Below are positions 17,452-25,114 of a stretch of DNA of 64,000 nt, piece after piece. The notes beneath the pieces were generated by a model that saw only the letters and a list, made by a program, of their open reading frames with translations, had not been told where the DNA came from and did no database searches. The stretch covers positions 3,596,001 to 3,660,000 of the forward strand of contig AP025252.1 of the NCBI GenBank assembly GCA_016865505.2, given 5' to 3'. Made by a program: the position numbers and the translations under genes. This DNA comes from Bryobacterales bacterium F-183 (GTDB lineage: Bacteria > Acidobacteriota > Terriglobia > Bryobacterales > Bryobacteraceae). Each line of letters begins with the position of its first letter. Position 1 is the first letter of the stretch.

Positions 17452-19539
17452 ATGAAAACCTCACGCTTCCTAATTGCTTTCACCACTCTCTGTGCCAACA
17501 TAGCCCTGGCCCAGGACATCCCCAACCCCGGCGAACTCGTCGGCATTGTCACAAACCCGCCCAAGTGGCACAGCTTCCGCCGCGTCATTTGGGACGCCTG
17601 CGGCGGCGAAGGCGAACGCGCCTGCCTCCCCTCCGACCCTTCCTTCAACCTATTGCCGGACCGCGTTGCCGGCGTCCGTTGCGACCGTACCCTTGTTCCC
17701 ACCATCCCCACGCGACCTGTCCCGGGCGCATCTTTTGTTTGTTCCGACCTTGGTGACCGCAGCAAGCCCGCCGTCCGCGCCCGCCTCGACCCCAAACTCA
17801 AGGTCCGTCAGGACGACCAGTACGGCCGCATCTCCGCCGACCTCCCCATCAACCTTCTCCCCATCCTCGGAACCCACAATTCGTACTCCAACGCAGCCGA
17901 CGGGAGCGAAAGCGGTCTCAGCAAGAACCAGGAACATTCCATCACCGACCAGCTTTGGCTTGGTGCCCGCCACGTCCGTCTCGACCCCATGGGCGACGGC
18001 TTCCGCCACCTGCTCTGCCACATGTCGCCCGACACCTACAACGCCGATTTCCTCAACTTTCTGCGGAAAGTCGACAAAGACGTGCCGGGCACAGACCTCG
18101 GTCTCTGCTACCTTTCCGTCGGCCCTCTCGCTCCTGGCGATATACAAGGCAAGATCTCCTACGCCCGCCCCTTCTACCTGGCCCTGCGCGAAATCCGCAA
18201 GTGGCTCGAACGCAATCCCGGCGAGGTCATCAGCATCAACGTCCACAATTTCTGGGACTCCAGCAATCTCGCCTACATCCCTCCCGCCGAACTCGAAGCA
18301 GTCATCGAGCACGAACTCCGCGACATCGCCTACACGCGCCCCAGCACACTCCCCAGAATCTGGCCCACCATCCGTCAGATCCGCTCCGCCGGCAAGCAGG
18401 TCCTCATCACTGCCACGTACACGGCCAACAGCTCGTTTGTCTGGCCCAACACTCTTGGCGATAAGCTGGCCTCCATCGTCACCACGGATCCGAACTTCTA
18501 CACCTGCCAGAACAGCAATCGCCCCGGCATCGTCGAAGCGGAACGGCATGGGCTACCCGCAGACCCCCACCTCGATCCCAAGCACATCGGTGAGGGCCGG
18601 GCAGTTGCCGCAGTCTTTGATTCCGCCTCCAGCCGCGGCTACGGCCACATCGGAATCACCGAGATGGATACCGCCGTCTTCTGCGGCTACAACCGCATCG
18701 GCCTGGACTTCTTCTACTCCCTCAACAAAGCTCCGTACATCTTCGGCCTACTCGGCAGCCTGGACTTCCGCGATGGCCACAGAGACGACTGCACCACCTG
18801 CGACGATCGCCCCAAGCGCATGATCTGGAGTTGGCAGCACGATAGTCAGCCTCGCCCCGGCGTCCCGGCCACCATCCGCGCGCTGATGCCCATCGTCAAC
18901 AACCAGCAGTCCGTCAACATCGGAGAAGCCCAGTTCTACCGCTGGACCCAGGAATCCGAATCCTCCAACTTCCCCTACGCCTGCGCCCACCTCGCAGATC
19001 CATCGGTCCCATTCCCAGACCTCAGCAACCCCTGGGCCTACCGCTGGACCATCACCCGTACCCGCGGCACCTGGAAGGATGGCGAGAAGGCCTGCCAGGA
19101 ACTCGGCCCCAACTACCACTTCTGGCGCCCCATGAGCTCCCCGGAAAACCGCCGCTTGATCGATGCCATGAAGGATTCCATGATGCCCCAGGTATGGCTG
19201 AACCACATGCCGGGAAGGATGGCCGCCCTCGCCGGCAAGCCCGACGCCATCGTACCTGCCACCGCAAACTTCAGTGAACCGGTAATCATCACCAGCGGCA
19301 GTGGAGGCAAGATCACCACCCGCTACGTCGGCGACCCCGCGCTCGCGCAACTGTTCACGGTCACTCCGGACCGAGCGGGGTCGAACATGTTCACCATCCG
19401 CAAGACGGGCTCCCCCGTGAACCTCCGCCCCGGTCGCTACAGCGCCAACATCCGCTTCACAGAAACCCGCCCCGACGGCTCCGGCCAGGACAACGACGAA
19501 GTCCGGATAACCATCGAAGTCCCCGCGCCTCCCAAGTAA
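17452..19539 (+). CDS. Secreted PLC-X-like phosphodiesterase domain protein
   Basis: 695 residues with a signal peptide (ending ALAQ, about residue 21). A PI-PLC X-like TIM barrel (about 130-430) is suggested by ILGTHNSYSN (His142), ARHVRLDPMGDG, CHMSP (His190) and a later ISINVHNFW strand; His142 and His190 are the candidate catalytic pair. The C-terminal part (about 510-610) contains a segment resembling a C-type-lectin-like fold (WKDGEKACQEL, FWRPMSSPENRRLIDAM), then a beta-rich end. The start at 17452 has AAGGAG 10 nt upstream. Substrate may be a lipid or glycan-phosphate; unresolved. Confidence 0.8.
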   Translation: MKTSRFLIAFTTLCANIALAQDIPNPGELVGIVTNPPKWHSFRRVIWDACGGEGERACLPSDPSFNLLPDRVAGVRCDRTLVPTIPTRPVPGASFVCSDLGDRSKPAVRARLDPKLKVRQDDQYGRISADLPINLLPILGTHNSYSNAADGSESGLSKNQEHSITDQLWLGARHVRLDPMGDGFRHLLCHMSPDTYNADFLNFLRKVDKDVPGTDLGLCYLSVGPLAPGDIQGKISYARPFYLALREIRKWLERNPGEVISINVHNFWDSSNLAYIPPAELEAVIEHELRDIAYTRPSTLPRIWPTIRQIRSAGKQVLITATYTANSSFVWPNTLGDKLASIVTTDPNFYTCQNSNRPGIVEAERHGLPADPHLDPKHIGEGRAVAAVFDSASSRGYGHIGITEMDTAVFCGYNRIGLDFFYSLNKAPYIFGLLGSLDFRDGHRDDCTTCDDRPKRMIWSWQHDSQPRPGVPATIRALMPIVNNQQSVNIGEAQFYRWTQESESSNFPYACAHLADPSVPFPDLSNPWAYRWTITRTRGTWKDGEKACQELGPNYHFWRPMSSPENRRLIDAMKDSMMPQVWLNHMPGRMAALAGKPDAIVPATANFSEPVIITSGSGGKITTRYVGDPALAQLFTVTPDRAGSNMFTIRKTGSPVNLRPGRYSANIRFTETRPDGSGQDNDEVRITIEVPAPPK

Positions 19540-19565
19540 ACAGCAAACGGCTACCGTACAAACAA

Positions 19566-19598
19566 ATGGGCGATCCGAGAGGTTCTCGAATCGCCCAT
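19566..19598 (-). terminator. Terminator of PEP-CTERM copy 1
   Basis: A 15-bp inverted repeat with one mismatch and a 3-nt loop (arm GGGCGATCCGAGA). It lies 28 bp beyond the minus-strand stop codon and is followed on that strand by a short T-rich stretch. A near-identical hairpin follows PEP-CTERM copy 2. It also stands at the end of the convergent PLC-like gene. Confidence 0.75.
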
Positions 19599-19626
19599 CG
19601 CCCCTTTATGGAAGAGCTTGCTACTA

Positions 19627-20361
19627 CTACCGGCGCCGGAGGCGGAAAAACGCAGCCAGCCCCACCGCGCCTGCGAACGTCGAAACCGCAGCAGGCTCCG
19701 GAACCGAGGTCGGGACCGAGTACTCCAGCTGAGTAACCATGAAAGCTTGAAAAGCTTGTCCGGAGGCAGCCCTGAAACTGGTGGCAATGTAAGCGATGTA
19801 GCCATTCGCAGCCGAAGCGTCGACGGCATCCAGAAAAGTAATAGTCGATGAGTCACCGCCGGTGTGGGTGACGAGCAACACCAAGTCTCCGCCGGCATAG
19901 GTGTAGCTAGATTGGAATTGGACAAGCGGACCCCACGGAGTAGGACCTATCCCTCCCCCAGGAAACGAATTTGCACCGAACGAAAGAGCTCCGTCACGCA
20001 CCATGACGGGATTGAGCATGTTGCTGGCGAACGTGGTGCTCGTAGAAGGAATGGGATTCGCTGCTTGGGCGAGGGTGATCTCGTAGTCCGCAAATGTGAT
20101 AGTACTTGCCGGCCAGGTGGCGAGACCGCCGTGCACCCGCCATCGGAGGCCGCTGATAACCGATCCCACTGGCATTGAGGCTAACTGCGAAGCGGCGATT
20201 TGGACCTGGTACGTCCTGGGCTCGTGGCGGACTAAAGTGTTGGCTCCACCGGAACCTCCGGTTGCTGCAGCTGCGCCAGGGATCACAATTTGATCTGCCC
20301 ACAGAGTCCCGAGTGATGACAGAACCAGACACGCTGACAAGAGTGTAGTCTTCATTCGCAC
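19627..20361 (-). CDS. PEP-CTERM sorted protein, copy 1
   Basis: 244 residues: signal peptide (ending TLWADQ), a serine/threonine- and glycine-rich beta body, and a C-terminal sorting signal VPEPAAVSTF, a hydrophobic helix, then RLRRR. PEP-CTERM proteins are exported and processed by an exosortase/archaeosortase-type enzyme (not in this window), usually linked to extracellular polysaccharide. A GTG at 20361 or an ATG at 20355 could start it; GTG is chosen because only that codon is conserved in copy 2. It forms a tandem pair with copy 2 with the same length of 244 codons. The body's function is unknown. Confidence 0.85.
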   Translation of the reverse strand: MRMKTTLLSACLVLSSLGTLWADQIVIPGAAAATGGSGGANTLVRHEPRTYQVQIAASQLASMPVGSVISGLRWRVHGGLATWPASTITFADYEITLAQAANPIPSTSTTFASNMLNPVMVRDGALSFGANSFPGGGIGPTPWGPLVQFQSSYTYAGGDLVLLVTHTGGDSSTITFLDAVDASAANGYIAYIATSFRAASGQAFQAFMVTQLEYSVPTSVPEPAAVSTFAGAVGLAAFFRLRRR

Positions 20362-20367
20362 TCACGA

Positions 20368-20397
20368 AGTGTATAGGTACACAACTTTGCCTGTCAA
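20368..20397 (-). promoter_or_regulatory. Promoter of PEP-CTERM copy 1, probably leaderless
   Basis: On the minus strand TTGACA (20397-20392) precedes a -10 region reading TATACACT (20375-20368), giving 16 or 18 bp spacing depending on the hexamer chosen. The GTG at 20361 starts only 6 nt past this element, so there is no room for a Shine-Dalgarno. The same arrangement precedes copy 2. Confidence 0.6.
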
Positions 20398-20431
20398 TGA
20401 GGAGAGTTGCCGACCCGGTACTACAAAGCAA

Positions 20432-20464
20432 AATGGGCGATCCGAGAGCCTCTCGAATCGCCCA
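20432..20464 (-). terminator. Terminator of PEP-CTERM copy 2
   Basis: 15-bp arms with one mismatch and a 3-nt loop, nearly identical to the hairpin at 19566-19598, followed on the minus strand by TTTTGCTTTGT. It shows that the duplicated unit included gene, promoter and terminator. Confidence 0.8.
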
Positions 20465-20486
20465 TCAACCAGGTATAGAAAGCTTG

Positions 20487-21221
20487 CTACCGGCGCCGGA
20501 GGCGGAGAAACGCAGCCAACCCCAACGCACCTGCGAACGTCGAAACTGCCGCGGACTCCGGAACCGAAGACGGGACCGAGTACTCCAGCTGAGTAATTGG
20601 GAAAGCAGAAATGCCTCCGCTTGGAAGCCCGAAACTGGTGGAAGCAACGGCATTGTAGCCATTCACCGCTGAACGCTGAATGGCGTCCAAAAAGGATGTA
20701 TTCGTTAAGTCACTGCCGGTGTGTCTGAAGAGCAACACCAAGTCTCCGCCGGCGTAGGTGTAGCTGGATTGGAATTGGACGAGCGGACCCCAAGGGTTTG
20801 GAGTCATCCCTCCCCCAAACGAATTTGCAGCAAACGACAGCGCTCCGTCCCGCACCATGACGGGATTCAGCATATTGTCGGCGAAGGTAAAGCTCATCAA
20901 TTCAATAGGATTCGCTGCCTGGGCGAGGGTGATCTCGTAGTCCGCCCAGGTGGCAGTACTGGCTGGCCAGCTTGCGTTTCCGCCTCCCAGCCGCCACCGG
21001 ACGCCACTGATAACCGATCCCACTGGCATGGAGGCTAACTGTGAAGCGGCGATTTGCATCTGGAGGGTCCTAGGGCTCCCGGCATCGCGGATCAGGGTGT
21101 TTTGTCCAACAGGAGCTTCGGTTGTCGCAAAGGCGCCAGGGATGACAATTTGATCTGCCCACAGAGTCCCGAGTGAGGAAAGGACCAGACACGCTGACAA
21201 GAGGGGAGTCTTTGTTCGCAC
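20487..21221 (-). CDS. PEP-CTERM-like protein, copy 2 (variant PES signal)
   Basis: 244 residues, closely related along its whole length to copy 1, with the same signal peptide region (LLSACLVLSSLGTLWADQ), the conserved MLNPVMVRDGALSF and WGPLVQFQSSYTYAGGDLVLL stretches and the same RLRRR tail. The sorting motif reads VPES instead of VPEP, a change in the signature proline. The start is GTG at 21221; the ATG available in copy 1 is replaced by ACA, and the longer frame upstream overlaps the promoter. Either the variant is still sorted or this copy is diverging. Confidence 0.82.
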   Translation of the reverse strand: MRTKTPLLSACLVLSSLGTLWADQIVIPGAFATTEAPVGQNTLIRDAGSPRTLQMQIAASQLASMPVGSVISGVRWRLGGGNASWPASTATWADYEITLAQAANPIELMSFTFADNMLNPVMVRDGALSFAANSFGGGMTPNPWGPLVQFQSSYTYAGGDLVLLFRHTGSDLTNTSFLDAIQRSAVNGYNAVASTSFGLPSGGISAFPITQLEYSVPSSVPESAAVSTFAGALGLAAFLRLRRR

Positions 21222-21227
21222 CCCTGA

Positions 21228-21256
21228 AGTGTATAGATGCACGAAAGTGCTGTCAA
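21228..21256 (-). promoter_or_regulatory. Promoter of PEP-CTERM copy 2, probably leaderless
   Basis: TTGACA (21256-21251) and TACACT (21233-21228) are separated by 17 bp on the minus strand. The GTG at 21221 begins 6 nt after the -10. The element is conserved with that of copy 1, although the flanking spacer has diverged. Confidence 0.6.
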
Positions 21257-21409
21257 CAGGACGAACGGTCGAACTGGTACTACAGGCTCTCCTGGGTTCG
21301 ATTTCCGCGTCATACAAACGAATAACTCGACTTTCCGTTACCCGCGTGACTGTTTTGCACCCCGTTCTGCGCCTGTTGGAGTGCACCGGAGCAAAGAAAG
21401 AGTCCCGCG

Positions 21410-22435
21410 ATGAACCTTGGTGACCTGCCGTTAACAAAGATTTTCTGGAGCATCTTCACCGTCGAGGCAATCCTCGTGGCGGCCATGCTTGTCTTCCTGC
21501 TATTCAGCCTTCAGAGTGGCCCCAGCGGAGGCGCGGTCGGGGCATGGCTGATCGTGATCCCAATCGCGGTGCTCGCAATAATAGCCGGCATATTTCTCAG
21601 CACCAACGCCCGCTGGGTACGAATCACCTGCATCTCAGTGCTGGTTTGGCCGGCCATTTATACGGTCGTTGGGACCCCGATTGGCATGATCGTGAGGTTC
21701 ATCGGAGGCACGGTACGGAGTTATGGCGCGGAGCGCGAACGGCGCGGAGAACATCTCTTCAAGGAGGCGGGCCAGCGTAAGTTAGCCGCCGCGATTGCCG
21801 ATCATGACATCGAAAGGGTGAAGGCGGCTCTGCATGGCGCGGGCGACCTGAATCGAATCGTCGACAAGAACTTGCCGTACTACGTGCCTCTCGGGGACAA
21901 AGAGACCCTGCTCTCCTTCGCCTGCGACAACAGTAGCGACGACTCGGACGCTTCGGTGGAAGTAGTTCGTCTATTACTAGCCGCCGGGGCCAACCCGAAC
22001 CTTCCCCCCGCCTATCCCCTCAATGTCGCTTTGGCGCGAAGCGGACGGGTTTTGGCGATTCTGCTGGAAGCCGGCGCTGACCCCAACGCGGACCACGGCG
22101 AGAGCCGGAAGCCGGTCTGGTGGTCTGTCCTGGTGCGAGGCAAAGATCCCGATGGAAAGAAGTTGCAGCTGCTACTAGCCCACGGCGCCGACATAACCCG
22201 GCGCGAAAGCGACGGAGCAGGAGTCCTCGATAGAGCATTGGAAGAAGACCAGTGGCTAGCCGTTTGGCATCTCGCCCAGCGTATGCCCGCCGGCAAAGAC
22301 ACCGTTGTAGGGTCCGAAGGCAAGACAGTCCACGACCACCTCGCCGCCAAGGTAAAGGCCTTCAAGGAAAGCGGTAGCCCAGTTCCAGATGACCTTGCCA
22401 CCGCGTTGGCAGGTTTCGACGCCGAGAAAAACTGA
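21410..22435 (+). CDS. Membrane-anchored ankyrin-repeat protein
   Basis: 341 residues. Three hydrophobic helices (about 15-40, 45-65, 70-100) are followed by a soluble domain with ankyrin-type repeats, seen in VEVVRLLLAAGANPNLPP, LAILLEAGADPNADH and LQLLLAHGADITRRE. Ankyrin repeats bind proteins; no partner can be named. It begins just after the PEP-CTERM copy 2 promoter, divergent from it, in a 188-bp gap. Standalone gene; the 203 bp that follow contain hairpins before the RND operon. Confidence 0.8.
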   Translation: MNLGDLPLTKIFWSIFTVEAILVAAMLVFLLFSLQSGPSGGAVGAWLIVIPIAVLAIIAGIFLSTNARWVRITCISVLVWPAIYTVVGTPIGMIVRFIGGTVRSYGAERERRGEHLFKEAGQRKLAAAIADHDIERVKAALHGAGDLNRIVDKNLPYYVPLGDKETLLSFACDNSSDDSDASVEVVRLLLAAGANPNLPPAYPLNVALARSGRVLAILLEAGADPNADHGESRKPVWWSVLVRGKDPDGKKLQLLLAHGADITRRESDGAGVLDRALEEDQWLAVWHLAQRMPAGKDTVVGSEGKTVHDHLAAKVKAFKESGSPVPDDLATALAGFDAEKN

Positions 22436-22638
22436 GCGCAATCGGGCGTGATGCTCCCGCCGCGGTGGATCCCGCGACGGACGCGCTGGGGCTCGTCTTG
22501 AAGTGGCATGTTGTCGGCACATCCCCTGGGCAGGGGAGGAAATGCAAGCCGATAGGGGATCCCCCGCCTCTTCGAACCGGCGGAATCTCCCAGACCAGGG
22601 CGAGGGTTTTTTCCCGCGTCGGGCAGCATACTGAATTC
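22436..22638 (+). other. Hairpin-rich gap upstream of the RND efflux operon
   Basis: No gene is seen. Short inverted repeats stand close together: TCCCCT/AGGGGA (22522-22537) and CCGCC/GGCGG (22564-22583), with a GGGGATCCCC palindrome between them. A CATACT -10-like element at 22627-22632 stands 6 nt before the GTG of the first efflux gene, without a convincing -35. It does not match the metal-sensing riboswitch consensus sequences I know (NiCo, Mn). Confidence 0.35.
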
Positions 22639-23913
22639 GTGAAGCCGAGAATGTTCGCTGCCATGTTCGCCGTATCAGTCATGGCGGCTGCCCAGACAAG
22701 TCCGCCGGCGCCCGCTGCTCTGACCTTAGACCAGGCGGTCCAAGAAGCGATTGCCAATAACCTCGACCTGGCCGCTGAAAAGCTCAACGTCAGCGTCGCC
22801 GAGGCGCGCGGAATCACCGCGAGGCTGCGGCCGAATCCAGTGTTGACAGTTTCGGGCCAGAGCCTCAACATTCTGGGCGCCACGTACTCCCCCGCGACGC
22901 CACTAGGCCCCAATCAGATGAACATTCATACCGACTTCCCTTTGGAGCGCGGACACAAACGTGAGCAACGCATCGCCGTGGCCAATGAGGAAAAGTCTCT
23001 GGCGGAATTGGGCGTGCGGGAGGTGATGCGGCAGGTAATCGCGAGCGTGCAGAGCGCATTCGTCGACGTGCAGCAGGCAAAGGAAAATCTGAGCCTGGCT
23101 CAGGAGAATCTCAGAAGTCTCGAAAGCGTCGTGGCCATCAATGAATCCCGGTTGAAGGCGGGCGATCTCGCGCAGGTGGAACTCGACCGGTCGCGCGTGG
23201 CCGCTCTGCAATACCGGACCGCGGTTCAACAGGCGCAATTGCAGCTTGATCAATCGAAGATCCAGTTGCAGCAAGTGATGGGCCGCAAGGCGAAGACAAC
23301 CGACATGGAAGTTGCGGGCACGCTGCGGAGGGACGTGATTGCGGATTCACAAGAGGAACTGAACAGACTGGCGCTCACGCGCCGCCCAGACTACCTGAGC
23401 GATCAACAGTCCCAGGCCAGATCGCGCGCCGACCTTCGGCTACAACTAGCCAACGGCAAGGTGGACTACACCATCGGCACAGAATTCACGCGGCAATCCG
23501 CCTGGGGTATTTCGGGAAACTCAGTCGGCCTCTACTTCAGCATGCCGCTTCGGGTGTTCAACAAGAACCAGGGCGAGATTGCGCGCGCACAGCGGGAAAT
23601 CATTTTGGCGGGAGCAAGGGCGAATGCGCTGGAGTCCTCGATTCAGACCGAGGTTGACAAGGCCTACCGGCAGTATGTTGTTTCTCGCCAGCTCCTGACC
23701 AACGTCGAGACCGAGATGCTCGCCAAAGCACGCAGCGTTCGCGACACCACCGAATACTCCTACAAGCGCGGCGAAGCGAGTCTGGTCGAGTATCTCGACG
23801 CACAGCGCGCCTTCAACGATGCCATGCAGACAGCCAACGACGCGCGTGCCAACTATGCGCGCAGCCTATATCTCATCGATACCGTTTCCGGCGCCACCGT
23901 CAGCGGCTCATAA
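22639..23913 (+). CDS. TolC/CzcC-type outer-membrane efflux protein
   Basis: 424 residues from GTG 22639 (an ATG at 22651 is the alternative; a longer upstream frame is rejected because the signal peptide MFAAMFAVSVMAAAQ starts here). The body is the paired outer-membrane-efflux helical repeat, e.g. ALTLDQAVQEAIANNLDL at the start and EVDKAYRQYVVSRQLL, YKRGEASLVEYLDAQRAF near the end. It would form the outer-membrane channel of a tripartite heavy-metal RND pump with the next two genes, 14 nt downstream. Confidence 0.92.
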   Translation: MKPRMFAAMFAVSVMAAAQTSPPAPAALTLDQAVQEAIANNLDLAAEKLNVSVAEARGITARLRPNPVLTVSGQSLNILGATYSPATPLGPNQMNIHTDFPLERGHKREQRIAVANEEKSLAELGVREVMRQVIASVQSAFVDVQQAKENLSLAQENLRSLESVVAINESRLKAGDLAQVELDRSRVAALQYRTAVQQAQLQLDQSKIQLQQVMGRKAKTTDMEVAGTLRRDVIADSQEELNRLALTRRPDYLSDQQSQARSRADLRLQLANGKVDYTIGTEFTRQSAWGISGNSVGLYFSMPLRVFNKNQGEIARAQREIILAGARANALESSIQTEVDKAYRQYVVSRQLLTNVETEMLAKARSVRDTTEYSYKRGEASLVEYLDAQRAFNDAMQTANDARANYARSLYLIDTVSGATVSGS

Positions 23914-23927
23914 AGAAAGAAAAACAG

Positions 23928-25088
23928 ATGAACACCATTCAACTGAAAGCCGCCATTACGGCCGGATTGATGACTCTCGCTTTTGCGGGCTGCAGCGAGC
24001 AGAAACCCATACAGCAGGCCAAGGCCGCACCTGAAGCGAAACCGGGTCAGGCCGTGATTGACGCGAACTCGCCGCAACTGCAGCAGATTCGAACCGAGTC
24101 ACTTGAGTCATCGCTCGTACCGGTCGGCAACATCGCCGCCCCCGGGAAGGTTGAAGCGAACGTGAACCGCCAGTCGCACGTCGTACTGCCGGTGGCTGGG
24201 CGTGTGAGCACCGTGCTCGTGAAGATCGGCGATTTCGTGCGTCAGGGACAGCCGGTGCTGACCTTGGAAAGTGCGGACATCGACGTTGCGGTTTCGAGCT
24301 TCCAGCAGGCGCAAGCCACGGTGACTCAGGCAAAGTCCGCGCTGGCAAAAGCGCAAATGGATTTGGATCGCGAGAAAGACCTTTTTGAGCATGGCGCCGT
24401 GCCGCAGAAGGAAGTCCTGAACGCGCAGGCGGTGACCGTGCAGGCCCAGGCAGCCGTCGAACAGATGCAGGCTTCTGTCGAACAGGCGCGCAGGCGGTTG
24501 CAGATTCTGGGCGTCGGAACCGGTACGTTCGGACAGCGTGTAGCCATTCATGCGCCGATCTCCGGAAAGGTTCTGGAGATGTCGGTTGTGAATGGCGAAT
24601 TCCGGAATGACCTCAGCGCTCCATTGATGACCATCGCGGACCTCAGCTCTGTATGGGTGACTTCCGACGTTCCCGAGACGGCTATCCGCTTCGTCAAACT
24701 CGGCGAGCCCGTGAAAATTGACCTCGCTGCCTATCCGGGGGAAACCTTCCGGGGCCGCGTGACGTTGATCGGGGACACGGTGGATCCGCAGACGCGTACG
24801 GTGAAGGTCCGCGCCGAGCTGCCCAACGCAGACGGACGCCTGAAGCCGGAGATGTTCGGCAATATGCAACTCGCCGAGCAGACCGAACAACGCCCAACGG
24901 TGCCAGCCTCGGCCGTCGTCGCGACAGACGGAAAAACACTTGTTTGGCGTGAAGCGAGCAAGGGTGTGTTTGAAAAGGTCGCCATCGCAACGGGCGCCCA
25001 GATTGGAGACCGCGTCGCAGTACTGGACGGACTCAAAGTAACCGACCGCATCGTTGTAGACGGAGTGATGTTGCTGACCGCACGATAG
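23928..25088 (+). CDS. RND periplasmic adaptor lipoprotein (CzcB/CusB type)
   Basis: 386 residues. A lipobox (LAFAGC, Cys22) anchors it to a membrane. It has a barrel-sandwich half motif (RVSTVLVKIGDFVRQGQPVLTLES), a long coiled-coil hairpin (about 110-190), the second lipoyl half (IHAPISGKVLEMSV) and a beta-barrel domain (VWVTSDVPETAIRFVKLGEPV). These are the standard membrane fusion protein domains. It links the RND pump to the TolC-like channel. No His-rich N-terminal metal domain is present. Confidence 0.92.
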   Translation: MNTIQLKAAITAGLMTLAFAGCSEQKPIQQAKAAPEAKPGQAVIDANSPQLQQIRTESLESSLVPVGNIAAPGKVEANVNRQSHVVLPVAGRVSTVLVKIGDFVRQGQPVLTLESADIDVAVSSFQQAQATVTQAKSALAKAQMDLDREKDLFEHGAVPQKEVLNAQAVTVQAQAAVEQMQASVEQARRRLQILGVGTGTFGQRVAIHAPISGKVLEMSVVNGEFRNDLSAPLMTIADLSSVWVTSDVPETAIRFVKLGEPVKIDLAAYPGETFRGRVTLIGDTVDPQTRTVKVRAELPNADGRLKPEMFGNMQLAEQTEQRPTVPASAVVATDGKTLVWREASKGVFEKVAIATGAQIGDRVAVLDGLKVTDRIVVDGVMLLTAR

Positions 25089-25114
25089 ACGCCCCACGGT
25101 AAAGCGACCACAGC

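Noticed and set aside
19566-20464. The two hairpins as REP-like mobile repeats
   Set aside because: Each lies just past a stop codon of a duplicated gene and has the features of a terminator; no other copy was noticed in the window.
22436-22638. A NiCo or other known metal riboswitch
   Set aside because: Hairpins are present but the conserved junction sequences I know for such riboswitches are not.
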